64,000 bases of DNA from an uncultured Bacilli bacterium (GCA_934101115.1 CAKOPW010000001.1:62001-126000), one strand, 5' to 3'. Shown: positions 1 through 9,091, numbered from the stretch's first letter. Translations and numbers: made by a program. The notes: generated from the letters alone by a model not told the origin.

Positions 1-41
1 ACACGATATAGATTTTTTTGAAATAGATTTTTTAAATTCAT
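1..41 (-). CDS. Unidentified CDS, N-terminal fragment cut by the window edge
   Basis: An ATG at 41 opens a reading frame of 13 codons that runs off the left edge. It is preceded by a GAGAGG ribosome site eight bases upstream and by a good promoter (72-100). The peptide visible (MNLKNLFQKNLYR) is too short to identify. The call rests on start signals only. Confidence 0.45.
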   Translation of the reverse strand, partial: MNLKNLFQKNLYR

Positions 42-71
42 ATGAACAACCTCTCGTTTAAACATAAAAAT

Positions 72-100
72 ATTATATGAAATTAATCTGTTGTTGTCTA
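72..100 (-). promoter_or_regulatory. Sigma-A-type promoter for the left-edge gene
   Basis: On the minus strand TAGACA (100-95) is separated by 17 bases from TATAAT (77-72). It points at the start codon at 41, with a short leader containing GAGAGG. Confidence 0.55.
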
Positions 101-106
101 GCAGTC

Positions 107-140
107 AAAATAAAAAGTAGCATTATTTTTTGCTACTTTT
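107..140 (-). terminator. Rho-independent terminator of cmk-alaS-mscL
   Basis: A 10-bp inverted repeat AAAAGTAGCA/TGCTACTTTT overlaps the mscL stop and is followed on the minus strand by a T-rich tail. Confidence 0.75.
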
Positions 141-587
141 CTTCTTATCTTCTTTTAATAAATCTCTTATTTCTTTTAAAAGTTTTACTTCATCACTTTC
201 AACTTTTTTAACTTCTTTTGCTTCTTCTTTTTTGCCAAAATCTTTTAGCTTGTTAAAAAATTTAACAATTAAGAAGATTACAAAAGCCATTATAATGAAA
301 TTGATAACATCAGTTAAGAAAGCTCCATATCTTAAATGAAGATTCCATATATTTAAAGTGAATTGATTGAAATTAACTTCTGAAAAGCATCCTAATATTG
401 GTGAAATAATGTTATCAGTTAAGCTTGTAACAAGGCCTTGAAAAGCGGAACCAATAAGAACACCAACTGCTAAATCAAGTACACTTCCTTTTAGAATAAA
501 TGATTTGAACTCATTTACAAACTTACTTTCTTTTTCAGTTAATTTCTTTATATTCTTTTTAGCAGCTTCACGAGTTTCTTCTTTCAT
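123..587 (-). CDS. mscL: Large-conductance mechanosensitive channel MscL
   Basis: A 154-residue inner-membrane channel that opens under hypo-osmotic tension. The N-terminal amphipathic helix and first membrane helix carry the family pattern (FxLKGSVLDLAVGVLIGSAF, about residues 30-50). A second membrane helix rich in I, M, V and F lies near residues 93-112. The C-terminus is a Lys/Glu-rich cytoplasmic helix. Its ATG overlaps the alaS stop (TAATG), and GGAG sits just upstream, so it is the last gene of a translationally coupled cmk-alaS-mscL operon. A hairpin at its stop ends the unit. Confidence 0.95.
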   Translation of the reverse strand: MKEETREAAKKNIKKLTEKESKFVNEFKSFILKGSVLDLAVGVLIGSAFQGLVTSLTDNIISPILGCFSEVNFNQFTLNIWNLHLRYGAFLTDVINFIIMAFVIFLIVKFFNKLKDFGKKEEAKEVKKVESDEVKLLKEIRDLLKEDKKKSSKK

Positions 588-2344
588 TAGTTCTCCTCGC
601 TTTCAAGAATGGCTTTAATTCTTCTAATTCCTTGGCTTGATGCTTCTTCTTTTTTGATTACAAAATGTCCAAGTTCTCCAGTATGTTTTACATGTGGGCC
701 ACCACATAGTTCTTTTGATACATCACCTATTGAATAAACAGTTACGATATCTGGATATTTTTCTATAAACATACATTCAGCACCTGAAGCAATGGCATCA
801 TCTTTACTCATGCTTTCTACAGTTACTGGTAAATCTTCTTTAATCCATTCGTTTACGATATCTTCAGCACGTTTCTTTTCTTCATCAGTTAACTTGTGAT
901 CACAGTTGAAGTCAAAACGCATTCTTTCAACAGTTATGTTTGAACCTCTTTGATGAGTGTCACTTCCTAAAACTAATTTTAAAGCAGCATTAAGTAAGTG
1001 TGTTGCAGTATGATAACGCGTTTCAATTTCAGAATTTCCAGCAAGTCCACCTTTAAACTTGGCTGTAGAACCAGCTCTTGATAGTTCTTGGTGAGCTTTA
1101 AAACATTCGTTGTAACCAACAACATCAACTTCAATTCCGCGTTCACTTGCAAGTTCAATTGTTAATTCAAGTGGGAATCCATAAGTATCAAATAAGTGGA
1201 ATGCTGTTTCTCCATCAATAGATTTTGATCCATTACTTACTTTTTTATCGAATTCTTTTAATCCCTTTTCAAGGGTTTTAGCAAATTTTTGCTTTTCGTT
1301 TTTTAGAACATCTAGAACAATATCTTTATTTTCAACTAATTCATCATAGTATTTGGCATATTTATCGATAATCTTTGAAGCAATTTGTTCTTCCCAATTA
1401 GAATTAATATCAATATTTAGATTTCTTGCATGTCTAATTGCTCTTCTTATTAATCTTCTTAAAATGTATCCTTGATCTGTATTGCTTGGTTTAATTCCTG
1501 CAGGATCAGCTGCAATAAATACTGAAGAACGAATGTGATCAGCAATTATACGCATTGATTTTTCATTTCCTTTATATGGAAGATTAGAAATATTTTCAAT
1601 AAGTTCGATAATATCACTCCAAATAGAAGATTCATAGTTATCAAGCTTTCCTTCAAGGATAGATGTAACTCTTTCTACTCCCATTCCAGTATCAACGTTT
1701 TTCTTAGGAAGTTCAGTAATTGAACCATCTTCATGTTTTTCATATTGCATAAAAACATTGTTCCAAATCTCTACCCAACGTTCATCCTCTGGGTCAAAAA
1801 CTTCGGGAATTTCATCCTCACTTCTGAAATAGAAAATTTCAGTATCTCCACCACATGGTCCAGTTTCTCCAGCAATCCAGAAATTATCATCTACAGTTTT
1901 AGCAATTCTTGCTGGTTTTATTCCAAGACTACACCATTTGTTATAACTAACTTCATCAAAAGGAATTAAATCAGATCCAGCAAAGACAGTTACAGCTAGT
2001 CTTTCTACTGGAATATTTAAAACTTTTGTTAAAAATTCAAAACTCCAAGAAATCGCTTCGTCTTTGAAATAATCTCCTAAACTCCAGTTTCCTAGCATCT
2101 CAAAAAATGTATGATGATATGTATCTCCAATGTTTTCAAGGTCATTTGTTCTTATACATTTTTGATAATCACATAAACGTGTTCCATAAGGGTGAGTTTC
2201 TCCTAATAAGTATGGAATAAGTGGTTGCATTCCAGCTGTATTAAATAAAACAGATGGATCATTTTCAGGTACAACTGGAGCACTTGGAATTTGCTTATGT
2301 CCTTTGCTTACAAAAAAATTAATATATAAATCTTTTAAATTCAT
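587..2344 (-). CDS. alaS: Alanyl-tRNA synthetase, short form without C-Ala domain
   Basis: Charges tRNA-Ala in the cytoplasm. The class II catalytic core is intact at the N-terminus (GDTYHHTFFEMLGNWSLGDY), followed by the tRNA-recognition region. The editing domain is also present: HTATH near residue 445 and CGGPH near 547 match its HxxxH and CxxxH zinc motifs. The protein then stops at about 585 residues, whereas the usual bacterial enzyme is near 870. The DHHA1/C-Ala oligomerisation part is missing and no such sequence follows; mscL begins at once. I chose the ATG at 2344, which overlaps the cmk stop (TAATG), over the GTG at 2356. Confidence 0.93.
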   Translation of the reverse strand: MNLKDLYINFFVSKGHKQIPSAPVVPENDPSVLFNTAGMQPLIPYLLGETHPYGTRLCDYQKCIRTNDLENIGDTYHHTFFEMLGNWSLGDYFKDEAISWSFEFLTKVLNIPVERLAVTVFAGSDLIPFDEVSYNKWCSLGIKPARIAKTVDDNFWIAGETGPCGGDTEIFYFRSEDEIPEVFDPEDERWVEIWNNVFMQYEKHEDGSITELPKKNVDTGMGVERVTSILEGKLDNYESSIWSDIIELIENISNLPYKGNEKSMRIIADHIRSSVFIAADPAGIKPSNTDQGYILRRLIRRAIRHARNLNIDINSNWEEQIASKIIDKYAKYYDELVENKDIVLDVLKNEKQKFAKTLEKGLKEFDKKVSNGSKSIDGETAFHLFDTYGFPLELTIELASERGIEVDVVGYNECFKAHQELSRAGSTAKFKGGLAGNSEIETRYHTATHLLNAALKLVLGSDTHQRGSNITVERMRFDFNCDHKLTDEEKKRAEDIVNEWIKEDLPVTVESMSKDDAIASGAECMFIEKYPDIVTVYSIGDVSKELCGGPHVKHTGELGHFVIKKEEASSQGIRRIKAILESEEN

Positions 2345-2997
2345 TACTTCTCGCACTCTTTTCTATTTATAATCATGTCAACAACTTCTAAAGCTGTTAA
2401 ATCTGTGGAATCAATCACTAGAGCATCAGGAATAATTATAAGTCTTCCTTCTTCTCTAGTATCATCAGAATGATCCCTAAATTTAATGTTTTCTCTGACT
2501 TCATCAATGGTAATGTTTTTACCAGCTTTAATGTATTCATCATATCTTCTTTTTACTCTTGTTTCAAAAGAAGCAGTTAGATACACTTTTACATCTGCAT
2601 CAGGAAAAACCGCTGAAGTTGTGTCTCTTCCGTCGATTATTATATCATAAAATTCGCGAATACCACGAATTTTTTTGTTGACGATATGTCTTACTTCATA
2701 AACCTCACAAACACGTATAACTAAAGTATCTATCTCTTTAGTTTTAAGTTTATCGGTTACATCTTCATCGTTGGCAAACATTCTATTGTTTTTATATTCA
2801 ATATTAATGTTGTTTGCAAGCTCAATAATGGCATCGTCACTTTTAAAATCGATATTTTCCTTTAAACCGATATACGCGATACTTCTATAAAACTTTCCAG
2901 AGTCAACTCTCAAATATCCAAGTTTTTCGGCAAGCAAATCGGCTACAGTTCCTTTTCCACTTGCTGAGTAACCGTCTATCGCGATAACTTTATGCAT
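2344..2997 (-). CDS. cmk: Cytidylate kinase
   Basis: Phosphorylates CMP and dCMP using ATP. The P-loop IDGYSASGKGT lies near residues 6-16, the substrate-binding DSGKFYR near 33-39, and a DGRD motif near residue 125. Length (about 217 residues) is normal. The start at 2997 is set by AGGTGA seven bases upstream; the in-frame GTG at 3006 lies inside that ribosome site. First gene of the cmk-alaS-mscL unit. The usual downstream partners (rpsA, plsC) are absent. Confidence 0.95.
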   Translation of the reverse strand: MHKVIAIDGYSASGKGTVADLLAEKLGYLRVDSGKFYRSIAYIGLKENIDFKSDDAIIELANNINIEYKNNRMFANDEDVTDKLKTKEIDTLVIRVCEVYEVRHIVNKKIRGIREFYDIIIDGRDTTSAVFPDADVKVYLTASFETRVKRRYDEYIKAGKNITIDEVRENIKFRDHSDDTREEGRLIIIPDALVIDSTDLTALEVVDMIINRKECEK

Positions 2998-3035
2998 AAC
3001 AATCACCTACAATAATTTTACTATATTTATAAATT

Positions 3036-3057
3036 AAAAAAAAGACTTATAAGTCTT
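3036..3057 (-). terminator. Rho-independent terminator after recO
   Basis: Stem AAGACT/AGTCTT with a TATA loop overlaps the recO stop and is followed on the minus strand by a run of T. It separates the era-recO unit from cmk. Confidence 0.75.
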
Positions 3058-3784
3058 ATATTTTAATATTTCTATCTAAAAATTCTTTGCTTTTAATGTA
3101 AAGACCAGTATATCTGTCATAGTAAACAGATAAAAACTTGTTTATAGAGTCTATTACATAATCTTTAATCTTCAGTTCCTTTATAGAATCTATTTCTACT
3201 AAATAATACATTCTAAGCATTTTTCTAACACGCTCATCATAAATGATTTCATTGGTATAACAATTTTTACAAATATAGCCACCAACATCTGGATCAATTG
3301 TTACAATTTCTCTTGTACTTCCACATTTAGCACATCCATTTAGATTTATACCAACGCCCAAATAATCAAGAAGTTTTATCTCTAAAATATTCATGACGAC
3401 CGTTTCGTTTATTCCTTCATCAATCTTTTTTAAAGCACTTACATATAAAGAAAAAACAGTAGGATCAGCATTTTGTTTCATCACTTGATTTACTAAATCA
3501 GTAATATACGTTGCATGAGAAATTTTATTTAAATCATTTTTGATATTATTAAAATTATCAATAACACTTCCTTCTTTTAAAGTGGATAGTTTAGATTCGT
3601 TATAATAGATAACATATTCACCTAAAGTTAGTTTATTAGAAATAACTCTTAAAGGGCTATTGATGCGTTTACAGCCTTTAGAAACAACTCCTATAACTCC
3701 TTCTTCACATAAAATATTTAGTACTTTAGAGGAATCTTTATAAGGTACTTCACTTACAACTATTCCCCTTATTTTTTTTAACAT
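3056..3784 (-). CDS. recO: DNA repair protein RecO
   Basis: Recombination mediator that loads RecA with RecR. The N-terminal OB fold carries the family pattern GIVVSEVPYKDSSKVLNI. A four-cysteine zinc finger follows near residues 152-178 (CAKCG...CKNC). The 242-residue length is usual. The start lies two bases after the stop of the tiny yqzL gene, reproducing the Bacillus order era-yqzL-recO. Confidence 0.95.
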   Translation of the reverse strand: MLKKIRGIVVSEVPYKDSSKVLNILCEEGVIGVVSKGCKRINSPLRVISNKLTLGEYVIYYNESKLSTLKEGSVIDNFNNIKNDLNKISHATYITDLVNQVMKQNADPTVFSLYVSALKKIDEGINETVVMNILEIKLLDYLGVGINLNGCAKCGSTREIVTIDPDVGGYICKNCYTNEIIYDERVRKMLRMYYLVEIDSIKELKIKDYVIDSINKFLSVYYDRYTGLYIKSKEFLDRNIKI

Positions 3785-3785
3785 A

Positions 3786-3866
3786 CTACATCACTTTCTT
3801 AAATTTTAAATAATCTTCAATCTTACCAGTTTTTTTGAATTTTTCCCAATTTTTATCGTAAGCCAT
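3786..3866 (-). CDS. yqzL: YqzL-like microprotein
   Basis: A 26-residue protein (starts MAYDKNWEKFKKTGKIEDYL) with a strong GAGAGGTGA ribosome site. It matches the Bacillus YqzL pattern of Trp, then Phe..TG.IE.YL..K, and sits exactly where yqzL sits in Bacillus, between era and recO. It is about half the usual length and its stop nearly touches the recO start. Function unknown. Below normal gene-calling limits. Confidence 0.8.
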   Translation of the reverse strand: MAYDKNWEKFKKTGKIEDYLKFKKVM

Positions 3867-3917
3867 TATATTCACCTCTCTACTTATATATTGAGGTAAA
3901 TTTTGACTTTTTATTCA

Positions 3918-4799
3918 CTAGAGTTCATCAAAACCTAATTCTACTAAATATTTTTCTTTATTTCTCCAGTTTTTAACTGTTTTTACAAATAATTCAAGAT
4001 AAACACTTTTACCTAACATTTTTTCAATATCAGCACGAGCTTCGCTTCCAATTGTTTTAAGCATGCTTCCTTGTTTACCAATAATTATTTTCTTTAAAGA
4101 ATCTCTAGAAACAATGATATCCACGTTGATATATACCGAATCAGCTTTTTCATTGTAGTTAGTTAAAACGCATGTAACTGAATGAGGGACTTCTTCATTA
4201 GTTAAATTAAGAATTTTTTCACGAACAAGCTCAGATATCATAAAATATTTATCATTATTGGTAATAACATCGTCCTCATAGTATTTGATATCATCTTTTA
4301 AATATTTTTTAGTTAATTTAATTAGTCTATCAACATTATCATTGTTTTTAGCACTTATTGGTATTATATCAGCAAAATCAAAAAGATCTTTATAATCATT
4401 TATGGCATTTATTATACCTTCTTTAGTAAGTCTATCGATTTTATTAAGGACTAATATTACTGGCACATTCGTGTGTTTTAAAGCTTCCATTATAAATTTA
4501 TCTCCAGTACCAAGTCCGCTTGATGCATCTACCACAAAATAAATAGCGTCAATATCATCCATAGATTCATAAGATTGCTTATTTAAGTGTTTACCTAACT
4601 TATCTTGAGCTTTATGAATACCTGGAGTATCAACAAAAACTATTTGAGTATCATCATCATGATATACTCCTTGAATTGTATTTCTAGTTGTTCCAGCTAC
4701 ATTTGAAACTATTGCTATATGCTCATCTATTATTGTATTTATTAAAGTACTTTTACCTGTATTTGGTCTTCCTATAATGCTTACAAAACCACTTTTCAT
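3918..4799 (-). CDS. era: GTPase Era
   Basis: Ribosome-associated GTPase needed for 30S assembly. G1 GRPNTGKS at residues 10-17, G3 DTPG near 58, and G4 NKID near 120 are intact. The C-terminal KH domain has the IIIGKQGSMLKTIG loop. At 293 residues it is full length. It is read in one direction with ybeY upstream (10-base gap) and yqzL-recO downstream. Confidence 0.97.
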   Translation of the reverse strand: MKSGFVSIIGRPNTGKSTLINTIIDEHIAIVSNVAGTTRNTIQGVYHDDDTQIVFVDTPGIHKAQDKLGKHLNKQSYESMDDIDAIYFVVDASSGLGTGDKFIMEALKHTNVPVILVLNKIDRLTKEGIINAINDYKDLFDFADIIPISAKNNDNVDRLIKLTKKYLKDDIKYYEDDVITNNDKYFMISELVREKILNLTNEEVPHSVTCVLTNYNEKADSVYINVDIIVSRDSLKKIIIGKQGSMLKTIGSEARADIEKMLGKSVYLELFVKTVKNWRNKEKYLVELGFDEL

Positions 4800-4809
4800 C
4801 TATAACCAC

Positions 4810-5253
4810 CTACTTAACTATATTTAAATCATTTAATATTTCATCTTGAAGTCCAAATTGAATTTTTTCTTCTTCTTTGCTTCTTGTATGATCATAACCA
4901 AGCAAATGTAAAAGTCCATGAACACTTAAAAAAGAAAGTTCTCTTTTTTCTGAGTGACCATATTCAACTGCTTGACTTTGCATTTTAGGAATAGAAATAA
5001 AAACATCTCCTAAGTTACGTATTTCACATTCAATAAAATCATTATCCTCTAAAGCAAAACTTAAAACATCAGTTGTTCTATCGATTCCACGATATTCTAA
5101 ATTCATCTCATGCATTCTTTCATCATCTATAAAAATAATAGAAAAACAAGCATTATTAATATTTAATTTTTCTAAAGTATGATTTAGTACTTCATTTAAA
5201 TAACTATAATCATTTTTATATCCAAATTCATCAATTATATCAAAACTATTCAT
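4810..5253 (-). CDS. ybeY: Endoribonuclease YbeY
   Basis: Zinc-dependent rRNA maturation and quality-control RNase. The signature HGLLHLLGYDH (HxxxHxxxxxH) near residues 114-124 supplies the zinc ligands. Length of 147 residues is typical. Its ATG overlaps the stop of the VanZ-like gene, indicating coupling. In Bacillus it is preceded by phoH and pgpH; here those are replaced by a VanZ-like gene. Confidence 0.95.
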   Translation of the reverse strand: MNSFDIIDEFGYKNDYSYLNEVLNHTLEKLNINNACFSIIFIDDERMHEMNLEYRGIDRTTDVLSFALEDNDFIECEIRNLGDVFISIPKMQSQAVEYGHSEKRELSFLSVHGLLHLLGYDHTRSKEEEKIQFGLQDEILNDLNIVK

Positions 5254-5870
5254 TAAAAATTCACCACCACTAAAACTATTAAAAACATTACTAATACGAA
5301 AAGAATAAATGAAAGAAAAGCAACTAATAAATTTAGAGAATCATTATTGCATCTTTTCTTTATTCCATTGTATATCCAAAATATAACAAATCCAATTATA
5401 CCACCAATTACATTTAAAATGATATCATCAATATCAAAACTTCTTCCAATATGCATCTGTATTACTTCTATTGAAAGGGATGTCATAAACACAATAAATG
5501 TTGATATAAAAATATTAAGCTTATTTGTTTTATCATGAATCATATCAGTAATTAAAAAACCAAATGGTAAAAATAATAAAATATTACCAACAACATTTCT
5601 ATAGAAAAGAACACTTGTTAATTTATAACGCATAATCTCTTTAAACGGAATAAAGTTATTGGAATAACTTTCAAAGTCAGTTGTAGTAACCAATCTAAAA
5701 AGTAAAAAACAATAAATGATATATATTAGCATTTTTAACTCTTTTAAGACATTTATTTTTTCTTTTGTCATTATAACACAGATGATACGATAAAGAATCA
5801 TCACTAAAGAAAAAAGAATTATCATAGGCAATGTACTACCGATTATTCCGTAAAGTTTAGTTGGTATCAT
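5253..5870 (-). CDS. VanZ-family membrane protein
   Basis: About five membrane helices. The VanZ motifs are visible: NILLFLPFGFLITD in the middle, then SLSIEVIQ and GRSFDIDDIILNVIGG. Family members such as VanZ affect teicoplanin resistance, but the biochemical role is unclear. It overlaps yqfD by 14 bases and ybeY by one, so it is embedded in a core operon where phoH and pgpH would be expected. Confidence 0.85.
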   Translation of the reverse strand: MIPTKLYGIIGSTLPMIILFSLVMILYRIICVIMTKEKINVLKELKMLIYIIYCFLLFRLVTTTDFESYSNNFIPFKEIMRYKLTSVLFYRNVVGNILLFLPFGFLITDMIHDKTNKLNIFISTFIVFMTSLSIEVIQMHIGRSFDIDDIILNVIGGIIGFVIFWIYNGIKKRCNNDSLNLLVAFLSFILFVLVMFLIVLVVVNF

Positions 5871-6972
5871 TTATATCACTTTCCTCAAAGTATTCACGTT
5901 TAGAAATATTTTCTAAAACACTTACAAATACCTCTAATTCTATTTTACTATCAAATTCACTTTCTTTCAAAACTTTTTGATCAAGAATTTGACTATTGGA
6001 GGAAGTTTTTTTTAAAATTTCTGTTTTTATTGATTCTTTGGCATTATTTATCGCTTCATCATGCGTATATTTTTTTGTTTCTTCTTTGGTTTCGTATTCT
6101 CTTATGATTTTAAATGATCCAAGTTTTAACAATACTTTCTCTTGATAACTTTTATAATGTTTTTTATAAAAATAGTTATCATTATATTTAAAATTAATAC
6201 GTTTTTTCTTAGTTTTAGTAACAGTTTTATACTTAAGCGGATAACTTACGTTTACTTTATACCAAACTTCAGCAAGAACTTCTCCGCTTGCACAGACGTT
6301 TTTCTTAATTTCTTCATCTTTTTTGATAGTTCCACTTATTAAAATATCACCTTTATTTACAACTTTATCTCTTTCTACAATGTTTTCTCCGTTGAAAGTT
6401 ATTACTTTTTTTATAACCCCTGATTTAGAGGCAACAATATTACAAAATCCGTCTTCTTTTACTTCATTTTTGATGATTCGTTCTTCAAAAGAAACAATAT
6501 ATTTCATTCCGCTTCGATATATACTTAACCATTCTAAAGTATCATTGTTTTCTCTAACGATTGAATCACTTATTTTATTTAATTTACCAACACTTAAAGC
6601 TATGGTATATGGTTTTATATTTTTTTCTTCAAGTATTTTTTGAATCTCATTTCTTAAATTTTTGTTTTCATGCTTAATATCCACAGAAACTATGACATTA
6701 CTTATTAGATATAAAGAAACAATAATAAAGATTAAAATAAAATAATCAAATTTATATTTTACAAAATGTTTCTTTAAGCCGTTTTTTCCATAATGTTTAA
6801 GAACTTCAACCTCAGAAAAATAACATTTTTTAACTAATTCATTTAAATCATCAGTTTCTATTTTACAAGTTATATAATCTTTATAATATTTTATATCATA
6901 TAGGTTAAGTTGCATTTTTAAACATTTTTTAATAAATAACTTGATGTTATTTTTAACTTTTATTAATATCAT
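5857..6972 (-). CDS. yqfD: Sporulation protein YqfD
   Basis: In Bacillus, YqfD is a membrane protein required for the sigma-K checkpoint stage of sporulation. This one has 371 residues with a single membrane helix near residues 92-112 and a large outer domain, typical of the family. The internal section around SKSGVIKKVITFNGENIVERD and the KGDILISG stretch match the YqfD pattern. It overlaps yqfC by four bases (ATGA). Confidence 0.85.
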   Translation of the reverse strand: MILIKVKNNIKLFIKKCLKMQLNLYDIKYYKDYITCKIETDDLNELVKKCYFSEVEVLKHYGKNGLKKHFVKYKFDYFILIFIIVSLYLISNVIVSVDIKHENKNLRNEIQKILEEKNIKPYTIALSVGKLNKISDSIVRENNDTLEWLSIYRSGMKYIVSFEERIIKNEVKEDGFCNIVASKSGVIKKVITFNGENIVERDKVVNKGDILISGTIKKDEEIKKNVCASGEVLAEVWYKVNVSYPLKYKTVTKTKKKRINFKYNDNYFYKKHYKSYQEKVLLKLGSFKIIREYETKEETKKYTHDEAINNAKESIKTEILKKTSSNSQILDQKVLKESEFDSKIELEVFVSVLENISKREYFEESDINDTN

Positions 6973-7202
6973 ATTTTATCTATGCTTTCTATACACCCAT
7001 TCACGACTAACTCATGACCAACAGTTTTTGATAATACAAAGTGCTTTCCTTTTATTTTATAAATAGATTCATTTATATTAACGAGAATCTCGTTTTCTGT
7101 TAAAGATAAAATGTTATTATAGTTTTTAATATAAATACCATCATTAAACAAAACTACATAATATTTTTCATCTTTAAAATATGAACGTATTATATCAAAC
7201 AT
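6969..7202 (-). CDS. yqfC: Sporulation protein YqfC
   Basis: A 77-residue protein starting MFDIIRSYFKDEKYYVVLF, with the YqfC pattern of short beta strands ending in KHFVLSKTVGHELVVNG. The start at 7202 has GGTGAT five bases upstream; an upstream extension of 15 hydrophobic residues to 7247 would run into the preceding terminator and is not used. Always paired with yqfD in spore formers. Confidence 0.85.
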   Translation of the reverse strand: MFDIIRSYFKDEKYYVVLFNDGIYIKNYNNILSLTENEILVNINESIYKIKGKHFVLSKTVGHELVVNGCIESIDKI

Positions 7203-7233
7203 AAATATCACCAATAAATAATATGAAAGCACA

Positions 7234-7262
7234 AGAAAAAATAACACTTTTGTGTTATTTAC
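7234..7262 (-). terminator. Terminator of glycine-rich gene 1
   Basis: AATAACAC/GTGTTATT with an AAAA loop, overlapping the stop, followed by a T run on the minus strand. Confidence 0.75.
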
Positions 7263-8944
7263 TCAAGCCAGATTTGATTAACTACAGCAGTACTGCTAGT
7301 TGTATCGTTTGTTGATTGTCTTTGACATAAAGAAATATAAACAGAATCTTTTATCTCAGAAATATCAACTGAAAAAATACCATTATAGCCTATTGGAATT
7401 CTTTCAAGTAAGGTACTGTTTGAATCAAAATAAGAATCATTATTAGTTAATGGACCAGTACGTATAGTTATAAAATGATATTTGTTTGTTCCACTGGTTG
7501 TAAGATTGAAGTTTAATGTTTTAAAATTTGTTAAATCAATTTTATCGCTAGTAATTATATATGCATTAGAATATGGTATTGAAGGATTTGTTATTGTAAT
7601 TGAATTTTCACCAACAGTACAGGATCCCTTATTTTCAAAGGCTCCACATGTGATATCTGTAAAACTTGTATCTTTTATTCCTTTATCATAAATATATCGT
7701 TTTGCATATTTTACTTCAGTTCTCGATATTTTATTAACTTTTAATTTACAAGTTAATAATTTGCCAGAAATGCTTTCCATGTTTTGACTAACACTTTCTT
7801 GTGCAGAAATAGTTACTTTATCTGTTGTTACATCGTTGGATGATGCTAATAATGTAATTAAAGCATATCCATTACCTGTTTTAGCACATTTGGCGGTTAA
7901 TGAAGGTGACACACATGTTGTACTTATTGTTTTTGTTGCTTCCTCACTTGATTCGGCGCAATTATAACAATACATTGCTTTATTTTTAAGAAGTGAATTT
8001 CCAATATATCCAGAGCCTCCGCCTCCACCTCGATAATCCGTTTGAGCAGTTCCACCATAGAAACCTCCACCACCAGCAAAGTTTCCGTTTGTTTGACCTT
8101 GGCCGAAAGCATAACCAGATGTTTGGGTTCCACCAAGTCCTCCAGTGTTTACATTTATTGCACCCTCTGAAGTCCCGTTGTTACCTGAGAAACCACCGCC
8201 AGAACCGCCGTAACCATAATACAATCCATATGAAGCGGAAAAGTAACCTGATGGACCGCCGCCTCCAGATACAATTAAAACATCATCTTTCTTATTTTCA
8301 AGAGATGAAAGAAGTCCACTAATTTTGGCAATATGTGTTGCTCCGCCTCCGCCACCACTATAAACTAATACATTTCCTGCTGCTGCAGTTCCTCCTCCAT
8401 TATAGCCGCCAGCAGCAGTTTTAGCTGGATCTAAATTATTTTCTCCCTGTCCACCAACGTTTATATATAACTGGTTACCGGTTTTTAAATCTATTTCACC
8501 TACAGAATATCCACCATAACCTGATAAAACATCTGATGATTTAGCATATCCACCTTGAGCTCCCCAAGTCTCAAGTTTATATGTTCCGCTTATTGGTACA
8601 GTAAATACCTGCTCTCCTCCTGTATAATTGTAAGCCCACGTTTTGTTTGCTTCTTCTTTTTCTAATTCACATTCTAAATAAGCTTCTGTATCATATTCGG
8701 TCGAATCATTCACTATATCTACACTTATGTCTCCATTTATATCTTCTATCGTGAATTCATCTTTTGCATCGTTTATTCCATCCACTTCTGTTCCATTTAC
8801 TTTTAAATTAGAAAGATATACTTTGAAGTCGCTTAGATTTTCTGCTAGCAATGCATTTCCATATATATTTATTGTTGCATTATATGCTGCATATCCTATT
8901 ACCATAAATAAAATTGCTATCAAAAGTACTGCCGTCTTCTTCAC
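7259..8944 (-). CDS. Glycine-rich surface protein 1 (ALK-type Gly_rich domain)
   Basis: 561 residues, starting at GTG with AAGGAAGAT upstream. Residues 1-25 are a signal peptide or membrane anchor. Residues 30-95 are a module shared with the paralogs at 25.1 and 27.5 kb (LSDFKVYLSNLKVNG...EYDTEAYLECE). A glycine-rich domain follows at about 110-360 (FTVPISGTYKLETWGAQGG, GGGGGATHIA, VSGGGG, GGGGGSGYIG), resembling the Pfam Gly_rich family named for ALK/LTK receptors. The last 160 residues form an unrelated beta-rich domain ending IWLE. Unlike its paralogs it has only one glycine-rich domain. It lies behind a G8 promoter element and forms its own unit. Role unknown; surface exposure is inference. 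Confidence 0.75.
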   Translation of the reverse strand: MKKTAVLLIAILFMVIGYAAYNATINIYGNALLAENLSDFKVYLSNLKVNGTEVDGINDAKDEFTIEDINGDISVDIVNDSTEYDTEAYLECELEKEEANKTWAYNYTGGEQVFTVPISGTYKLETWGAQGGYAKSSDVLSGYGGYSVGEIDLKTGNQLYINVGGQGENNLDPAKTAAGGYNGGGTAAAGNVLVYSGGGGGATHIAKISGLLSSLENKKDDVLIVSGGGGPSGYFSASYGLYYGYGGSGGGFSGNNGTSEGAINVNTGGLGGTQTSGYAFGQGQTNGNFAGGGGFYGGTAQTDYRGGGGGSGYIGNSLLKNKAMYCYNCAESSEEATKTISTTCVSPSLTAKCAKTGNGYALITLLASSNDVTTDKVTISAQESVSQNMESISGKLLTCKLKVNKISRTEVKYAKRYIYDKGIKDTSFTDITCGAFENKGSCTVGENSITITNPSIPYSNAYIITSDKIDLTNFKTLNFNLTTSGTNKYHFITIRTGPLTNNDSYFDSNSTLLERIPIGYNGIFSVDISEIKDSVYISLCQRQSTNDTTSSTAVVNQIWLE

Positions 8945-8975
8945 TTTTACATCTTCCTTATCTTTCTAATTTTAT

Positions 8976-9001
8976 TTTATAATACCCCCCCCGATTTTCA
9001 A
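8976..9001 (-). promoter_or_regulatory. G8-tract promoter element of glycine-rich gene 1
   Basis: On the minus strand TTGAAA (9001-8996), ATC, eight G (8992-8985) and a TATTATAAAAT box follow in order. The gap from TTGAAA to TATAAA is 14 bases. The same element precedes all three paralogs. Confidence 0.6.
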
Positions 9002-9065
9002 GGAAATTGTTTTTATTTACATCTTTTTTATATTTCTGCTCTAGCATATAATTTTGGACATATAA

Positions 9066-9091
9066 AAAGAATCATCGTTTATGATTCTTTA
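9066..9091 (-). terminator. Terminator of the kinase-hydrolase-kinase operon
   Basis: AAAGAATCAT/ATGATTCTTT stem followed by a T-rich tail on the minus strand. Confidence 0.7.

Noticed and set aside
2345..2400. T-box or other leader upstream of alaS
   Set aside because: alaS overlaps cmk, leaving no room for a leader.
7993..8322. Plus-strand open frame rich in His and Leu opposite the glycine-rich gene
   Set aside because: Complement of Gly codons (CC-rich) creates long false frames.
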